Shown piece by piece: positions 9,801 through 15,877 of a DNA stretch of 64,000 bases. The stretch's first letter is position 1. Each line of letters opens with the position of its first letter. The position numbers and the translations under genes were made by a program. The notes below the pieces were generated by a model. The model did not search any database. It was not told where the DNA came from and worked only from the letters and a program-made list of their open reading frames with translations. Origin of the DNA: Prorocentrum cordatum (Eukaryota; Sar; Dinophyceae; Prorocentrales; Prorocentraceae); the NCBI GenBank assembly GCA_963575745.1, contig CAUYUJ010016350.1, positions 145,001-209,000 on the forward strand, given 5' to 3'.

Positions 9801-12800
9801 GCCTGACCTGGGTCACCCGACAGCATTCGGTGGACCGCTGGGAGCTCCAGGCTCAGGGCTGGAGCTGCGCAGGCGCAGAACTGGCCGAGCCCACTTAGCT
9901 CCCTCGCGGTTCGCAGCCGGACCATGCGGCAGCCGAAGCTCAGCTCCGGCTCCGCCAATAGGAAGCGCATCTTCATGGCCTTGGGCTCCGGGAGTCCAAC
10001 TCGCTCGCGCTCGAAGTCCATACTGAGCCCCCAGATAATCTGCGTGGTGGAAGGCTCCCCCTCGGCGTCCCTCTTGCTGACGTTCACTGCTTCGGACCCA
10101 AACACCTCACGTATGGAGGCATCCAATGCGTCGCAGGCCATCCACGGTCGGACCCCAATGTCGGGCTCCACCACCACAGGGTCATCCATGAGCCACTCCG
10201 AGTGGAAGTGGGTGGTGTCGTGCCAGTGCGGCTCCCCAGGCCGATAGCTCTCGTGGAGCTCCCTCGCCGCCAGGGCGAGCATCATGTAATTGCCTGGGGC
10301 TCCCGTCCACCCAAACACCATGGCTAGGTAAACGACTCTGACGTCCCCCTCGATGCCAGCGTGGGCCCCCGGTAACGAGGTGCCAAAGTCCCCGACGTCC
10401 GCCGGGGCGATGTCCAACCACTTGAAGGCCCGCGAGACGTCCCGCTTGGCGCAGAGGAGGCGCGCTCCGGGGTGGCGCGCGCGATGCCATACCGCCGTCC
10501 TCGCCACTTGCCGATGGCGTGGCTGGACGGCAGGCGGGTGGTCGCGCTTGTGTGTGGCGGCGTTGGCCGAGAGCATCGCATGGATCATACGCCCTTCGGA
10601 CGATAAGGTTCTGTCCGGTAGCTGCTTCGGTACCCTCCCCAGCGGGGCTTCCACCAGCTCCGTCAGAAAACCCTCTGCCGCCTGGGACGCCACCAGGACG
10701 ATCCCCCAGGTCACATCCGCCCATACCTTCTGGTAGGCCTCGTCGATGTGGGCTCGCACGCTGGGGTACGGCTGGGCTCGCTCGCGCCTCCGCGGCGCGC
10801 CCCGCCGCGCGGAGGCTCCCCCTTCCGCTAGCTCCCGGACGTACTCGAAGTGCTCTCGGCTTAAACACCGTCGCACCTTGTCCCCCAGGACGCCCCGAAG
10901 GGGGTTGCCTAGGCGCTCGTGGCGCGCGCGCCTAAGCAGCGCGGCCGCTTCCTTCAGGGACCCCGTCCGCTGGAGGAGCTGATCCCCCAGCCCTACCAGG
11001 GTCCGCATGGCTTCGGGGTCATACTCAGGGTGCTCCGTGCAGAAGGTCAGGTAGACCGTGGCCAGCTCCGCCGGGCTGCACCCGTCGAGGTCCTCCGCGA
11101 TATCTCTGGCCGGATCCTCGCAAGGGGGTCGAGTCTTGCCCGCACTCACCTCCCCCTGTGCCTTGCCCAATGGGGGCTTAGGAAGCCCCGCCAATGCTCG
11201 GTGCATGGCTGGGCTAAGCCTACCGCATTTTGAGCCGTCCCCTGAGGCCTGCAGGCGCTCGATTCCAGTGAAGTCGACGCCCTGCAGGCGCCCGGGCGCC
11301 TCCGCCCGGGCGATTTTGGGGGACGCCCCCGGGCCATCCTCCCATATAGGCGCCAACTGCCGACGCAGTTGGCTCACCGACCAGCGGTGATAGGCCCCTT
11401 TCAACACCTTTGCCCACGCGGCGCAAAGGCGGGGGGCCCAAACCTGCGCCTCCTTGGTGCGCTTAATGCCCGAGCCCGGCACGTGATCCTTCAGCTCGAC
11501 GTGGTGGTGGTCACGGGGGCAACGTCGCGCCAACAACAGAGCGTGCAGATACAGCCGGGGGCTGACGAGCCACCAGCTGCCCTTGCGATAGCGGCTCTCT
11601 GGCGCGTCGGACGGGGCCTTACCCCAGGCGCACATGTGGATCGGGACGATCATGGCCCCCGTCGCTCGACGCAGCTCGTGCATCGGGGCCTGGTCCCAAA
11701 TCTTGGGGTAGCGGCCCGAGGGGCAGGAGGACTCGATGAGAAACTCCTTGCCAGCGTCGTGTAGGATGCGGCAGGTGTCGCACGTGAACTGTGTGTGGCT
11801 GTTACCCACGCGCTCGAACTCTTTGGAGCCATCCCCCTCGGGGTGCTCCCACGTGCGGGTGCCCTGCGGGGTCCCGCCCGGCTGGGCCATGAGCCCGAGG
11901 TCGGTGTACGAGCCACACGGGGTACCCCAGCACCAAACGTTGGCCACGTCGGGGCCCATGGGGGTCCGTGCGGCCTCCTGTAGGCGCGCGCGGACCGCTG
12001 GGTCGAGGGTGTCATGATCCGGCCGTGGGCCGGATTCTCGGAGGGGGTCGTCGTAATATTCGATCGGTTCCAGCACCCGGATGCCCTCGGCGCGAAGCGC
12101 GGCCGACCAATTTCCCGAACCGGCGTACACCTCCTGGGCGATCAAACCGTACGCGAACGCGGGGTCGTGTCGAAGTGGCATCGCGTTCGCCTCCAGGAGG
12201 CGTGCCTGGACGTCGGCTGGATGTTCCCCGAACGAGGCCGGCGCGCGTCCCACTGCGCGGCCCGCCCGACCTTCCGCTGCCTTGCAGTGGGTGCAGGGCG
12301 CGCTCTTGCCCGGGACGGTGGGTTCAACGTCCGGGCCTTCATCGAGCATCTCGCGCCAGCCGACACTTACGATCTCGCGGGACAGGCGTCCTGCGTGCCC
12401 CCAGCGCTGGCCTAGGGCCGCCGCCTCCGCGTGGGAGCGTGGGCGCAAGGCGCGCATATGGCCGCGCCAGATCAGGAGCGGAATTACGTGATCCTCCGCG
12501 CCGACGCCCGTTCCCATTAGGTGGTCCACGCATAGGCGCCCACTGCCGTTGACACGGTGCACCTGGAGCGTGACGGCGTCGAGGTCGGCGACAGGGCATG
12601 CTGCCAGGCAGCGATAGTCCTTGTCGTGGTGCGGGTGCACCGCATCGTGGACGTAGGAGCGGACATCGGCCTCCAGGGCCGTGATCCACGGCGGGGAGTC
12701 GCCCAGGGCACGCAGGGCCTCGTGGGCCTCCTCCCATAGTGCATGGCGATACGTCGCGGCCAACTGCTGCACCGCGTCCGGGCTGGGCTCACCTGTGCCC

Positions 12801-13393
12801 TCGCCCGCGCGTAGCAGGAGCACCCCCGCAGCTACGTGCAGTAGCAGGCACTGCCGCTCCTCGGTGTCGCCCACCTCCAGGCCCATCGCCTGGCCCATCT
12901 CCTCTGTAGGGCCGAGGCGGTCCCGATAGTCGATGAAGTCCCACTGGATGCGGGTGTCCCCGTCCCAGAAGGTATATGACCCGCGGCCTATCAGCCCGCC
13001 GGGGTCCCACGCAACCGGGCCAACCTCGGCCCCGCCCTCGGTGACGTATCCTGCGGCGCAGCTAAGCGCCTCATGCAGGTCGGCTGCCTCGCTGCTGAGA
13101 CCCCGATGGCCTCGGTCCACGGCTTCCTCGAGGGCTCGCTCCAGAGTAAGCCGCTCCCCGCGCAGGCGCGCCCCCAAGACGCGCCCGCGCGCGTGGCTCT
13201 GCAAGTACTCGCTGGCCCCCTTCAGAGGTGCGAAGATGCCCTCGGCTTCGAGCTCCTGCATGAGTTTGAGGCGAAGCTCCGGCCCATCACCCGCGGGCTG
13301 GGCGTCCCAAGTGGCCGCCGCGCGCGGGTGGTCGCGGTCTTCGAGCCATCCGAAGTCGGGGCCCTTAACCGCTTCCCGGAGGTCTGATTCCAT
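3899..13393 (-). CDS. Pol polyprotein: methyltransferase-like, RT, RNase H, tyrosine recombinase, RRM and zinc finger
   Basis: This intact ORF of 3164 codons has no internal stop. Approximate residue positions: 1-400, N-terminal region of unknown function; 415-560, DNA-methyltransferase-like module; 930-1200, RT with WLMDDP near 1070 as the catalytic Asp pair; 1260-1390, RNase H; 1460-1600, second methyltransferase-like module; 1940-2255, tyrosine recombinase; 2435-2560, dsRBD-like segment; 2780-2865, RRM; 2875-2940, Cys-rich finger; then a K/R/S/G-rich tail. It would copy the element RNA and insert the cDNA by recombination. Its frame is -1 relative to gag and overlaps it by at least 172 bases. 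It also stays open upstream of the ATG, past 13460, so either a ribosomal -1 shift or an independent start at 13393 is possible. It is far longer than typical DIRS-order pol (about 1000-1500 residues). Confidence 0.9.
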   Translation of the reverse strand: MESDLREAVKGPDFGWLEDRDHPRAAATWDAQPAGDGPELRLKLMQELEAEGIFAPLKGASEYLQSHARGRVLGARLRGERLTLERALEEAVDRGHRGLSSEAADLHEALSCAAGYVTEGGAEVGPVAWDPGGLIGRGSYTFWDGDTRIQWDFIDYRDRLGPTEEMGQAMGLEVGDTEERQCLLLHVAAGVLLLRAGEGTGEPSPDAVQQLAATYRHALWEEAHEALRALGDSPPWITALEADVRSYVHDAVHPHHDKDYRCLAACPVADLDAVTLQVHRVNGSGRLCVDHLMGTGVGAEDHVIPLLIWRGHMRALRPRSHAEAAALGQRWGHAGRLSREIVSVGWREMLDEGPDVEPTVPGKSAPCTHCKAAEGRAGRAVGRAPASFGEHPADVQARLLEANAMPLRHDPAFAYGLIAQEVYAGSGNWSAALRAEGIRVLEPIEYYDDPLRESGPRPDHDTLDPAVRARLQEAARTPMGPDVANVWCWGTPCGSYTDLGLMAQPGGTPQGTRTWEHPEGDGSKEFERVGNSHTQFTCDTCRILHDAGKEFLIESSCPSGRYPKIWDQAPMHELRRATGAMIVPIHMCAWGKAPSDAPESRYRKGSWWLVSPRLYLHALLLARRCPRDHHHVELKDHVPGSGIKRTKEAQVWAPRLCAAWAKVLKGAYHRWSVSQLRRQLAPIWEDGPGASPKIARAEAPGRLQGVDFTGIERLQASGDGSKCGRLSPAMHRALAGLPKPPLGKAQGEVSAGKTRPPCEDPARDIAEDLDGCSPAELATVYLTFCTEHPEYDPEAMRTLVGLGDQLLQRTGSLKEAAALLRRARHERLGNPLRGVLGDKVRRCLSREHFEYVRELAEGGASARRGAPRRRERAQPYPSVRAHIDEAYQKVWADVTWGIVLVASQAAEGFLTELVEAPLGRVPKQLPDRTLSSEGRMIHAMLSANAATHKRDHPPAVQPRHRQVARTAVWHRARHPGARLLCAKRDVSRAFKWLDIAPADVGDFGTSLPGAHAGIEGDVRVVYLAMVFGWTGAPGNYMMLALAARELHESYRPGEPHWHDTTHFHSEWLMDDPVVVEPDIGVRPWMACDALDASIREVFGSEAVNVSKRDAEGEPSTTQIIWGLSMDFERERVGLPEPKAMKMRFLLAEPELSFGCRMVRLRTARELSGLGQFCACAAPALSLELPAVHRMLSGDPGQAYVHPPGDPEMVEAAWDDWHQTLDWLRVCFEMPVEGNFETSFEGLLGLREALALPGALGKLRWLGGDATLDRIGALDWSSREYIVAEAAPYLETLRSAPGVTWQGEGEIIAVVELLCLIALAAEKGPDWFQLLLPYVTDNSNVSRWLRRRRARNAVARHLLRVLAMLELRYKFRVLDGLYLRTYHNELADFITRATVEEVRQRMAEAGWTELSPAAPWGELVEEAAQRELRMPGDDGPWRAAALQVKGAREALPRYAPLQVEGARLLEVGTAWPPFGEAWESLGGSALLAPWDVGDRWDPDDGDHPEDPAGAPRTRWLCASLSEDPGGREATGLERLLITTRPLAVLLDAPVNYAAVRLGARLRRLGYVALSPETRLLCTHFGDVTARARAVQVWGCGERVRASGPVPPLGQPCVEPRGLCQLWKEAGRPPLDELRLDLDNGTLLVDPRISTTGDRMMPWPRGTWQPAGGGRAQRAVIHDPRGPCHTARAKPDPLKGYANTLILEGSEGGWTVRALHPKEIWCAQGGTAELWDALGLGGMPIAERMRQAARALPRRTARWVLQWAERLLRQAVEAASASEAPGARAGVGPDHDRLANDEMVKLWLKAWLQAPDRPSGPFEAALEAGKTTDDAARLADQLDPPATARSTAAGVDGAGGERVGAVTFAVPEGAGMPRPSAMDGVGGAAPPPRKARRRTRSAPAPALVKPAAWRYAGGGAPKGIQGELTDPRELDATATEAMLAKLAEGTRANYSAGWRNWVLWRRLRGRSPYLQGETRDARLTDEDDLIRYVVYLYKVMKRRATTIRQRLFAIRYAHTLAGFGDVTSDRRRLWTTIEGLRRWDGKAKRKLPATPRMLRWLREYLFAHGTAARREATILWAALMTGYFFMLRASEYLVQEDRSWSMGRVVRGQDVQGMRGGTPSARLSDCDEVVLTITSSKTDQFNAGCVRNHYRSGVELCVVDALADLQRELPDRFGRGTEAGLPLFRRPDGHPIMREEVQGLLQLAAAACGVDAGQMGSHSLRIGGATALYHACRDLEAVKRFGRWSTDAFHGYLWEDHRRQAPFARGMAEGHALLAPDARGDDGAVTGARPDQLAGSDPPQFGGDLRPSERPAWAPGRPPWARPSARAGSTTEEEGEEELVRYEPGRGVNGRVGKQQAGPTGIQVRAGASRCGGIPVDLSPSTPLSLPLPIAPGTPTSSWSSHPQPSPTPERGARAARAPQPRAPAAPSPRAPAACIMGFLVGLVAPDQSKARGHDYSIMAVNPLGVVVSGAALSDELRSAAHNILYTVVNELDSEDLVEMVNHDHEAAPCIAAACLAAGASEDHGQLVIVDGKRGAWGVGAGPNIKVQRQAAKLALALAQFQGQPMPELRELCKHNKGLLDMMRTVDAEAVVELTDDDASSRGEGKSTPAPVLEAGEDAVTAALARAAIQAAARRQSKGAPKARPRPARSPGQERLAEEVRKRERRPAPLRSPSRARRRDRERDAPRDRGRRGQEEEAVLKPKTGGAPPKADIVKREAVLKPKSGGAPPRSFEVKTEVEEAPGAGDGPPQRQPRSRSRRRRKEEQRQGAQQQPSDQHDEGESIIRIERVPHHVDAEVVRQVVVPFGVVKHIAFLYDHRHKREPCVLVEFQRRADAKRARECMRSNYRFYKTDPCTVVTEWASRPRGPDPGSDGEDGPTIQPPACPTCALKMRWSSFDPGDGWGCEMCPAGGANSGALRWHCKGCDVSYCEACRVAFGKPKTVVEKARRSGHTVREAPGPSVGHGERPSSGVTGAGAEGDRPPGDLSWPKRERSPSRHRPKRERSPSHSLARDPAWARRGDTPPGRTRRKTGKHAGQLRAPRGGWYEQEKKRRRAAAAEAAAGGGGIPAWRGKGAGDKGGKGGKVKGKYSGKAAKGSKSGGKGDKSGKGGHSKGDQGSRGRSERDWPSADGRASRGGDGGSPRDPSERGGDRSGDESRDRRGNTPSI
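4560..5065 (-). other. C-terminal RRM plus ZZ-like zinc finger of Pol
   Basis: Residues about 2780-2865 read as an RRM fold. RIERVPHHVDAEVVRQVVVP fits beta1-alpha1, and CVLVEFQRRADAKRARECM fits the RNP-1-like strand and second helix. It is followed by CPTC, CEMC, CKGC and CEAC pairs (about residues 2877-2935). The RWHCKGCDVSYCEAC portion resembles a ZZ or related binuclear finger. Host-like RNA-binding modules after the recombinase are not a usual part of DIRS-order elements. Domain names rest on pattern recognition only. Confidence 0.6.
5690..6100 (-). other. dsRBD-like segment of Pol
   Basis: The segment contains GAWGVGAGPNIKVQRQAAKL followed by ALALAQ. This looks like the last strand and basic-to-Ala-rich second helix of double-stranded RNA-binding domains, which dinoflagellate proteins often carry in a similar form. 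The preceding 100 residues (from MGFLVGLVAPDQSKARGHDY) may belong to the same globular unit. A role in holding element RNA is inferred. Confidence 0.4.
6640..7600 (-). other. Tyrosine recombinase domain of Pol
   Basis: An N-terminal SAM-like part (about residues 1940-2030, containing TRANYSAGWRNWVLWRR) precedes the catalytic part. The expected residues are all visible: Arg in FFMLRASEYL (about 2086), Lys in ITSSKTDQF (about 2135), HSLRIGG (about 2216-2222), Trp in GRWST and the nucleophile Tyr in AFHGYLW (about 2250). The R-K-HxxR-(H/W)-Y set and spacing match DIRS-order recombinases, and the domain appears intact. Confidence 0.85.
8600..9020 (-). other. Second, degenerate DNA-methyltransferase-like module of Pol
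   Basis: LEVGTAWPPFGEAWESLGG (about residue 1465) resembles a worn SAM-binding motif I. NYAAVRLGARLRRLGY through FGDVTARARAVQVWG (about 1555-1595) resembles the span from motif VI to motif VIII (QRxRxxxxG) of C5 cytosine methyltransferases. The catalytic Pro-Cys motif is not visible here, so any activity would need the other module or be lost. Confidence 0.4.
9220..10600 (-). other. Reverse transcriptase and RNase H domains of Pol
   Basis: RT: KRDVSRAFKWLDI (about residue 987, block A), VFGWTGAPGNYMML (block B) and HSEWLMDDPVVVEP (about 1070, block C with the Asp pair). RNase H: WLGGDATLD (about 1265), a Glu in AVVELLCLIALAAE, YVTDNSNVSRWL and YHNELADFI (about 1385) give the D-E-D-D set. The order RT-RNase H-(methyltransferase)-YR is that of DIRS-order elements. 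Confidence 0.85.
11720..12150 (-). other. First DNA-methyltransferase-like module of Pol
   Basis: QEVYAGSGNWSAALRAEGI (about residue 420) fits SAM-binding motif I of C5 cytosine methyltransferases (F/YAGxGxxxxAL). VWCWGTPCGSYTDLG (about 490) fits the catalytic Pro-Cys motif IV, and FLIESSCPSGRYP (about 550) stands where motif VI (E-N-x) is expected. Methyltransferase capture by dinoflagellate retrotransposons has been published. Assignment here is by eye; a related Pro-Cys protein without activity is the alternative. Confidence 0.5.
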
Positions 13394-15573
13394 CGCGGTA
13401 AGCTGGAGCGCGGTGTAGTCGTCCGGGGCCTGCCCCGGGCCCGGGTCGCCCGCTGCTCGCGAGCCGCCGCCACGGCCCCGGCCCTTTTCCTTCTGGGAGT
13501 CGGGGGAGCAGGTGGGGAAGTGTCCTCGCCAACCTTCTCGGCCTCGGCTGCCTTGGCTTGCGAGCGCAGCTGCGCAATCATCCCATCCACCTGCTTGGGA
13601 TCGATCCGGGGCGTCCCAAGGAGCCCCCCGCGCCTCGTGAGCTGCATGACTACCGAGTAGTCCAATCCGCGCGTTGACTTGATGGGGTCATGGGAGTTAG
13701 GGCAATCGCAAGCCTTCCGCGAGCAGCCCATGTGCGTGGTGGCCCCCCAGCAGATAGGGACGTTGTCTTTATTGCGGGGCGCATGCGCCACGGATCGCGT
13801 CCGCTCCGGGCGTGTTAGTTCCTTGCCCGCTGGGTACGCCCTCTTGGGGGCTGTCCCCGCTGGGGCCCCGGTGCCCGCCTTGGGCCCCGCCTTCGGCTGG
13901 GGCCCAGCCCCCGCCTTGGGCCTGTCATCCCCCTGCGCCGTGGGCCGGGGATCGCCCATTTCCTCGCTCCCTCCCGCTTTGGGCGGTCGCTTCGTGAGGT
14001 GGGCGTTCAGCTGCCCATTGAGGAGGCGCGTGAGTGCGGCCTTGCGCCGGGGCACGACCACCTGCTGGTAGTAGGCGTTCGGGTCCCCGAGGTCGAACGT
14101 TCGGGGCAAATCGTAGCCGTTCTCCGGCATGAGTAGGATATACTTGATGTCCTCCCTCCTCGGGTTCTCGGTGTCGAGCTCTCGACAGAGTCGGCGCCTC
14201 AGCTCCCGCAATTCCTCGACCCAGGTGCTTCGGAGCTCTTCCCACAGATCCTTGACCCAATGGTCTGGGAACTCCGATGGGCCCCTCTCGAAGGCCGCCT
14301 CCAAGAACCCCAACGACCGCCGACGCTCCGCCCCGTGTGCGACCCCTATGATGGACTCGAACATCTGGATCTCGCACCGGGCCCTCTTGAACCAGGTCGC
14401 CATGTGGGTGGCGGGCCGTTGGCGGGGCTCCAGCTTGTCGTCCACAGGGAGCCGATAGCCATCGAAGTCCTCGTCACGCGCGGGGACGCAGTCGTCCACC
14501 GCCAGGTCGTGAGGGCCCGTCCCGAAGGCGAGCGCCGCGTAGCCGTGTGCCACACGGTTGGTAACCAGGCAGGGAAACCCGATCGTCTTGAGCGTGCTCT
14601 TGGAGTGCGCACACATGCGCTTGAGTGAGTCGAACAAGTCCTTCCCCGTGATACCCTCGCAGGCCTCAACCACGAAGGTGTTGCATCCCCGGGCTATGTA
14701 AAGATCGAGTTCCTCGTCCCGACCGATCCCTGCCCTGGTGCCCCGGGCCTTCTTGTCGCCCTCGGTGGCCCGCGCCTGCCGCTCGGCGGCGAGGACGTGG
14801 CGTTCAGTGAGGCGGTTCTGGCGATCCAGGCGCTCGATAATCTGGGCTTCGGCCTCGACTGTAAGCCCGCCCAGGGCTCCCGCCGCCCCGGCGTCGTCTG
14901 GACCCCCAGCTCGCTCCCCACCCAGGCCGCCCCCGTGGGACGTCTGGCCAGTGAGGTGGCCAAGGACCGAGGCCCCGTCGAGGAGCGGATTGGCCCCACG
15001 GGCGGCCCCCCCGCGTCCATCGCGTGCCAGCAGGTCCCGATCACCTAGCAAGCCCCGTCGTGGGCCCGTGGGTTGGATGGGGGGCATGGCACCGAAGAGC
15101 TCGCGTCGGGGTCCCTGCTTCGGGCTGGGATCCCGTCCCCGCGCCGAGCGACTCCGCGACCCCTCACGTGAGAGGCTCCCCTGCATGGGAACCTTGTCGG
15201 CGGCCGCAGCACGCTCCCGCGCGCGCGCTTCCAGCTGCGCATCCTCCAAATCCGCGAGGGCGCGCTCTAGGTCGGACCCCAGTGGGCCCGCCGCTGCCAC
15301 CTGTGCGACCCTCCGCCGCAGCTGCCGCTCCGCCTGATCAAGCGGAACCCCGAGCAGGTCCGCGGCCATACCTAATGCACTGAGAGCCGCCGCTTGGCCC
15401 CCCCGTCCTTTGAGATCCTCGGCTCGCAAGGAGTCCATGAACATTTCGAGCGGGTCGGGCTCCTCGGCGTCCTCGCTCACGCCGGCGGCGGCCGCCGCTA
15501 AGCGCGACCGCCACGGGGGCGGGACGGGGCAAGCCCTCCATCCCGGGCGCAGGCGGCGCCCCCTGCGCGCCAC
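13222..15573 (-). CDS. Gag-like protein with a CCCH zinc knuckle
   Basis: The open frame runs from a stop near 15637 to 13222. The listed left edge is a GTG codon, so the true start is uncertain: either the first in-frame ATG (in PLEMFMDSLRAEDL) or read-through from ORF1. The middle part is helical and capsid-like (about residues 250-500), with MATWFKRARCEIQMFE and DHWVKDLWEELRSTW. CWGATTHMGCSRKACDCPNSH (about 607-628) gives C-x8-C-x6-C-x3-H spacing, a CCCH finger suited to RNA binding. The last 60 residues are likely the out-of-phase reading of pol, so translation probably shifts by -1 before 13400. The protein should form the RNA-bearing particle. Confidence 0.7.
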   Translation of the reverse strand: MARRGRRLRPGWRACPVPPPWRSRLAAAAAGVSEDAEEPDPLEMFMDSLRAEDLKGRGGQAAALSALGMAADLLGVPLDQAERQLRRRVAQVAAAGPLGSDLERALADLEDAQLEARARERAAAADKVPMQGSLSREGSRSRSARGRDPSPKQGPRRELFGAMPPIQPTGPRRGLLGDRDLLARDGRGGAARGANPLLDGASVLGHLTGQTSHGGGLGGERAGGPDDAGAAGALGGLTVEAEAQIIERLDRQNRLTERHVLAAERQARATEGDKKARGTRAGIGRDEELDLYIARGCNTFVVEACEGITGKDLFDSLKRMCAHSKSTLKTIGFPCLVTNRVAHGYAALAFGTGPHDLAVDDCVPARDEDFDGYRLPVDDKLEPRQRPATHMATWFKRARCEIQMFESIIGVAHGAERRRSLGFLEAAFERGPSEFPDHWVKDLWEELRSTWVEELRELRRRLCRELDTENPRREDIKYILLMPENGYDLPRTFDLGDPNAYYQQVVVPRRKAALTRLLNGQLNAHLTKRPPKAGGSEEMGDPRPTAQGDDRPKAGAGPQPKAGPKAGTGAPAGTAPKRAYPAGKELTRPERTRSVAHAPRNKDNVPICWGATTHMGCSRKACDCPNSHDPIKSTRGLDYSVVMQLTRRGGLLGTPRIDPKQVDGMIAQLRSQAKAAEAEKVGEDTSPPAPPTPRRKRAGAVAAAREQRATRARGRPRTTTPRSSLPRWNQTSGKRLRAPTSDGSKTATTRARRPLGTPSPRVMGRSFASNSCRSSKPRASSHL

Positions 15574-15773
15574 CCCGCCGATGGTGGCCGAGTGTGCGCA
15601 CAGGGTCGTGCTGCAGCTGCTGGCGCTCCGTGTTCGTCAGGTAGCGCCGCCTCCAGCCGCTCGCGCTTTCCACGTCCACACCGTCCCACTGCTCCTGGCG
15701 TAACATCGCCAGCAGATCCTGCGGGATGTGGTGGGCGATGACACGCAACCCCACTTCCCGAGCCCCTTGGGGG

Positions 15774-15877
15774 ACCTCGTACAGCAGCCGATTGATCCGG
15801 GTAGTCCTCCAGTGCCGTACGGCTACCTCCACCCTGACGCCCTCGAGGCTAGTCCCGATGATAAGAGGCCCCGCCAG
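15774..15877. repeat. Shorter copy of an imperfect tandem duplication at the ORF1/gag border
   Basis: It matches 15895-16028 (ACCTCGTACAGCAGCCG at the start, TCGAGGCTAGTCCCGATGAT near the end), but several gaps make it about 30 bases shorter. The duplication puts the ORF1 stop (15823) before the gag frame. The ancestral reading appears to run on as GRYPDWINRLLYEV then LRVIAHHIPQDLLAMLRQEQ in a third frame. A joining error between overlapping contigs or alleles would look the same. Confidence 0.8.
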
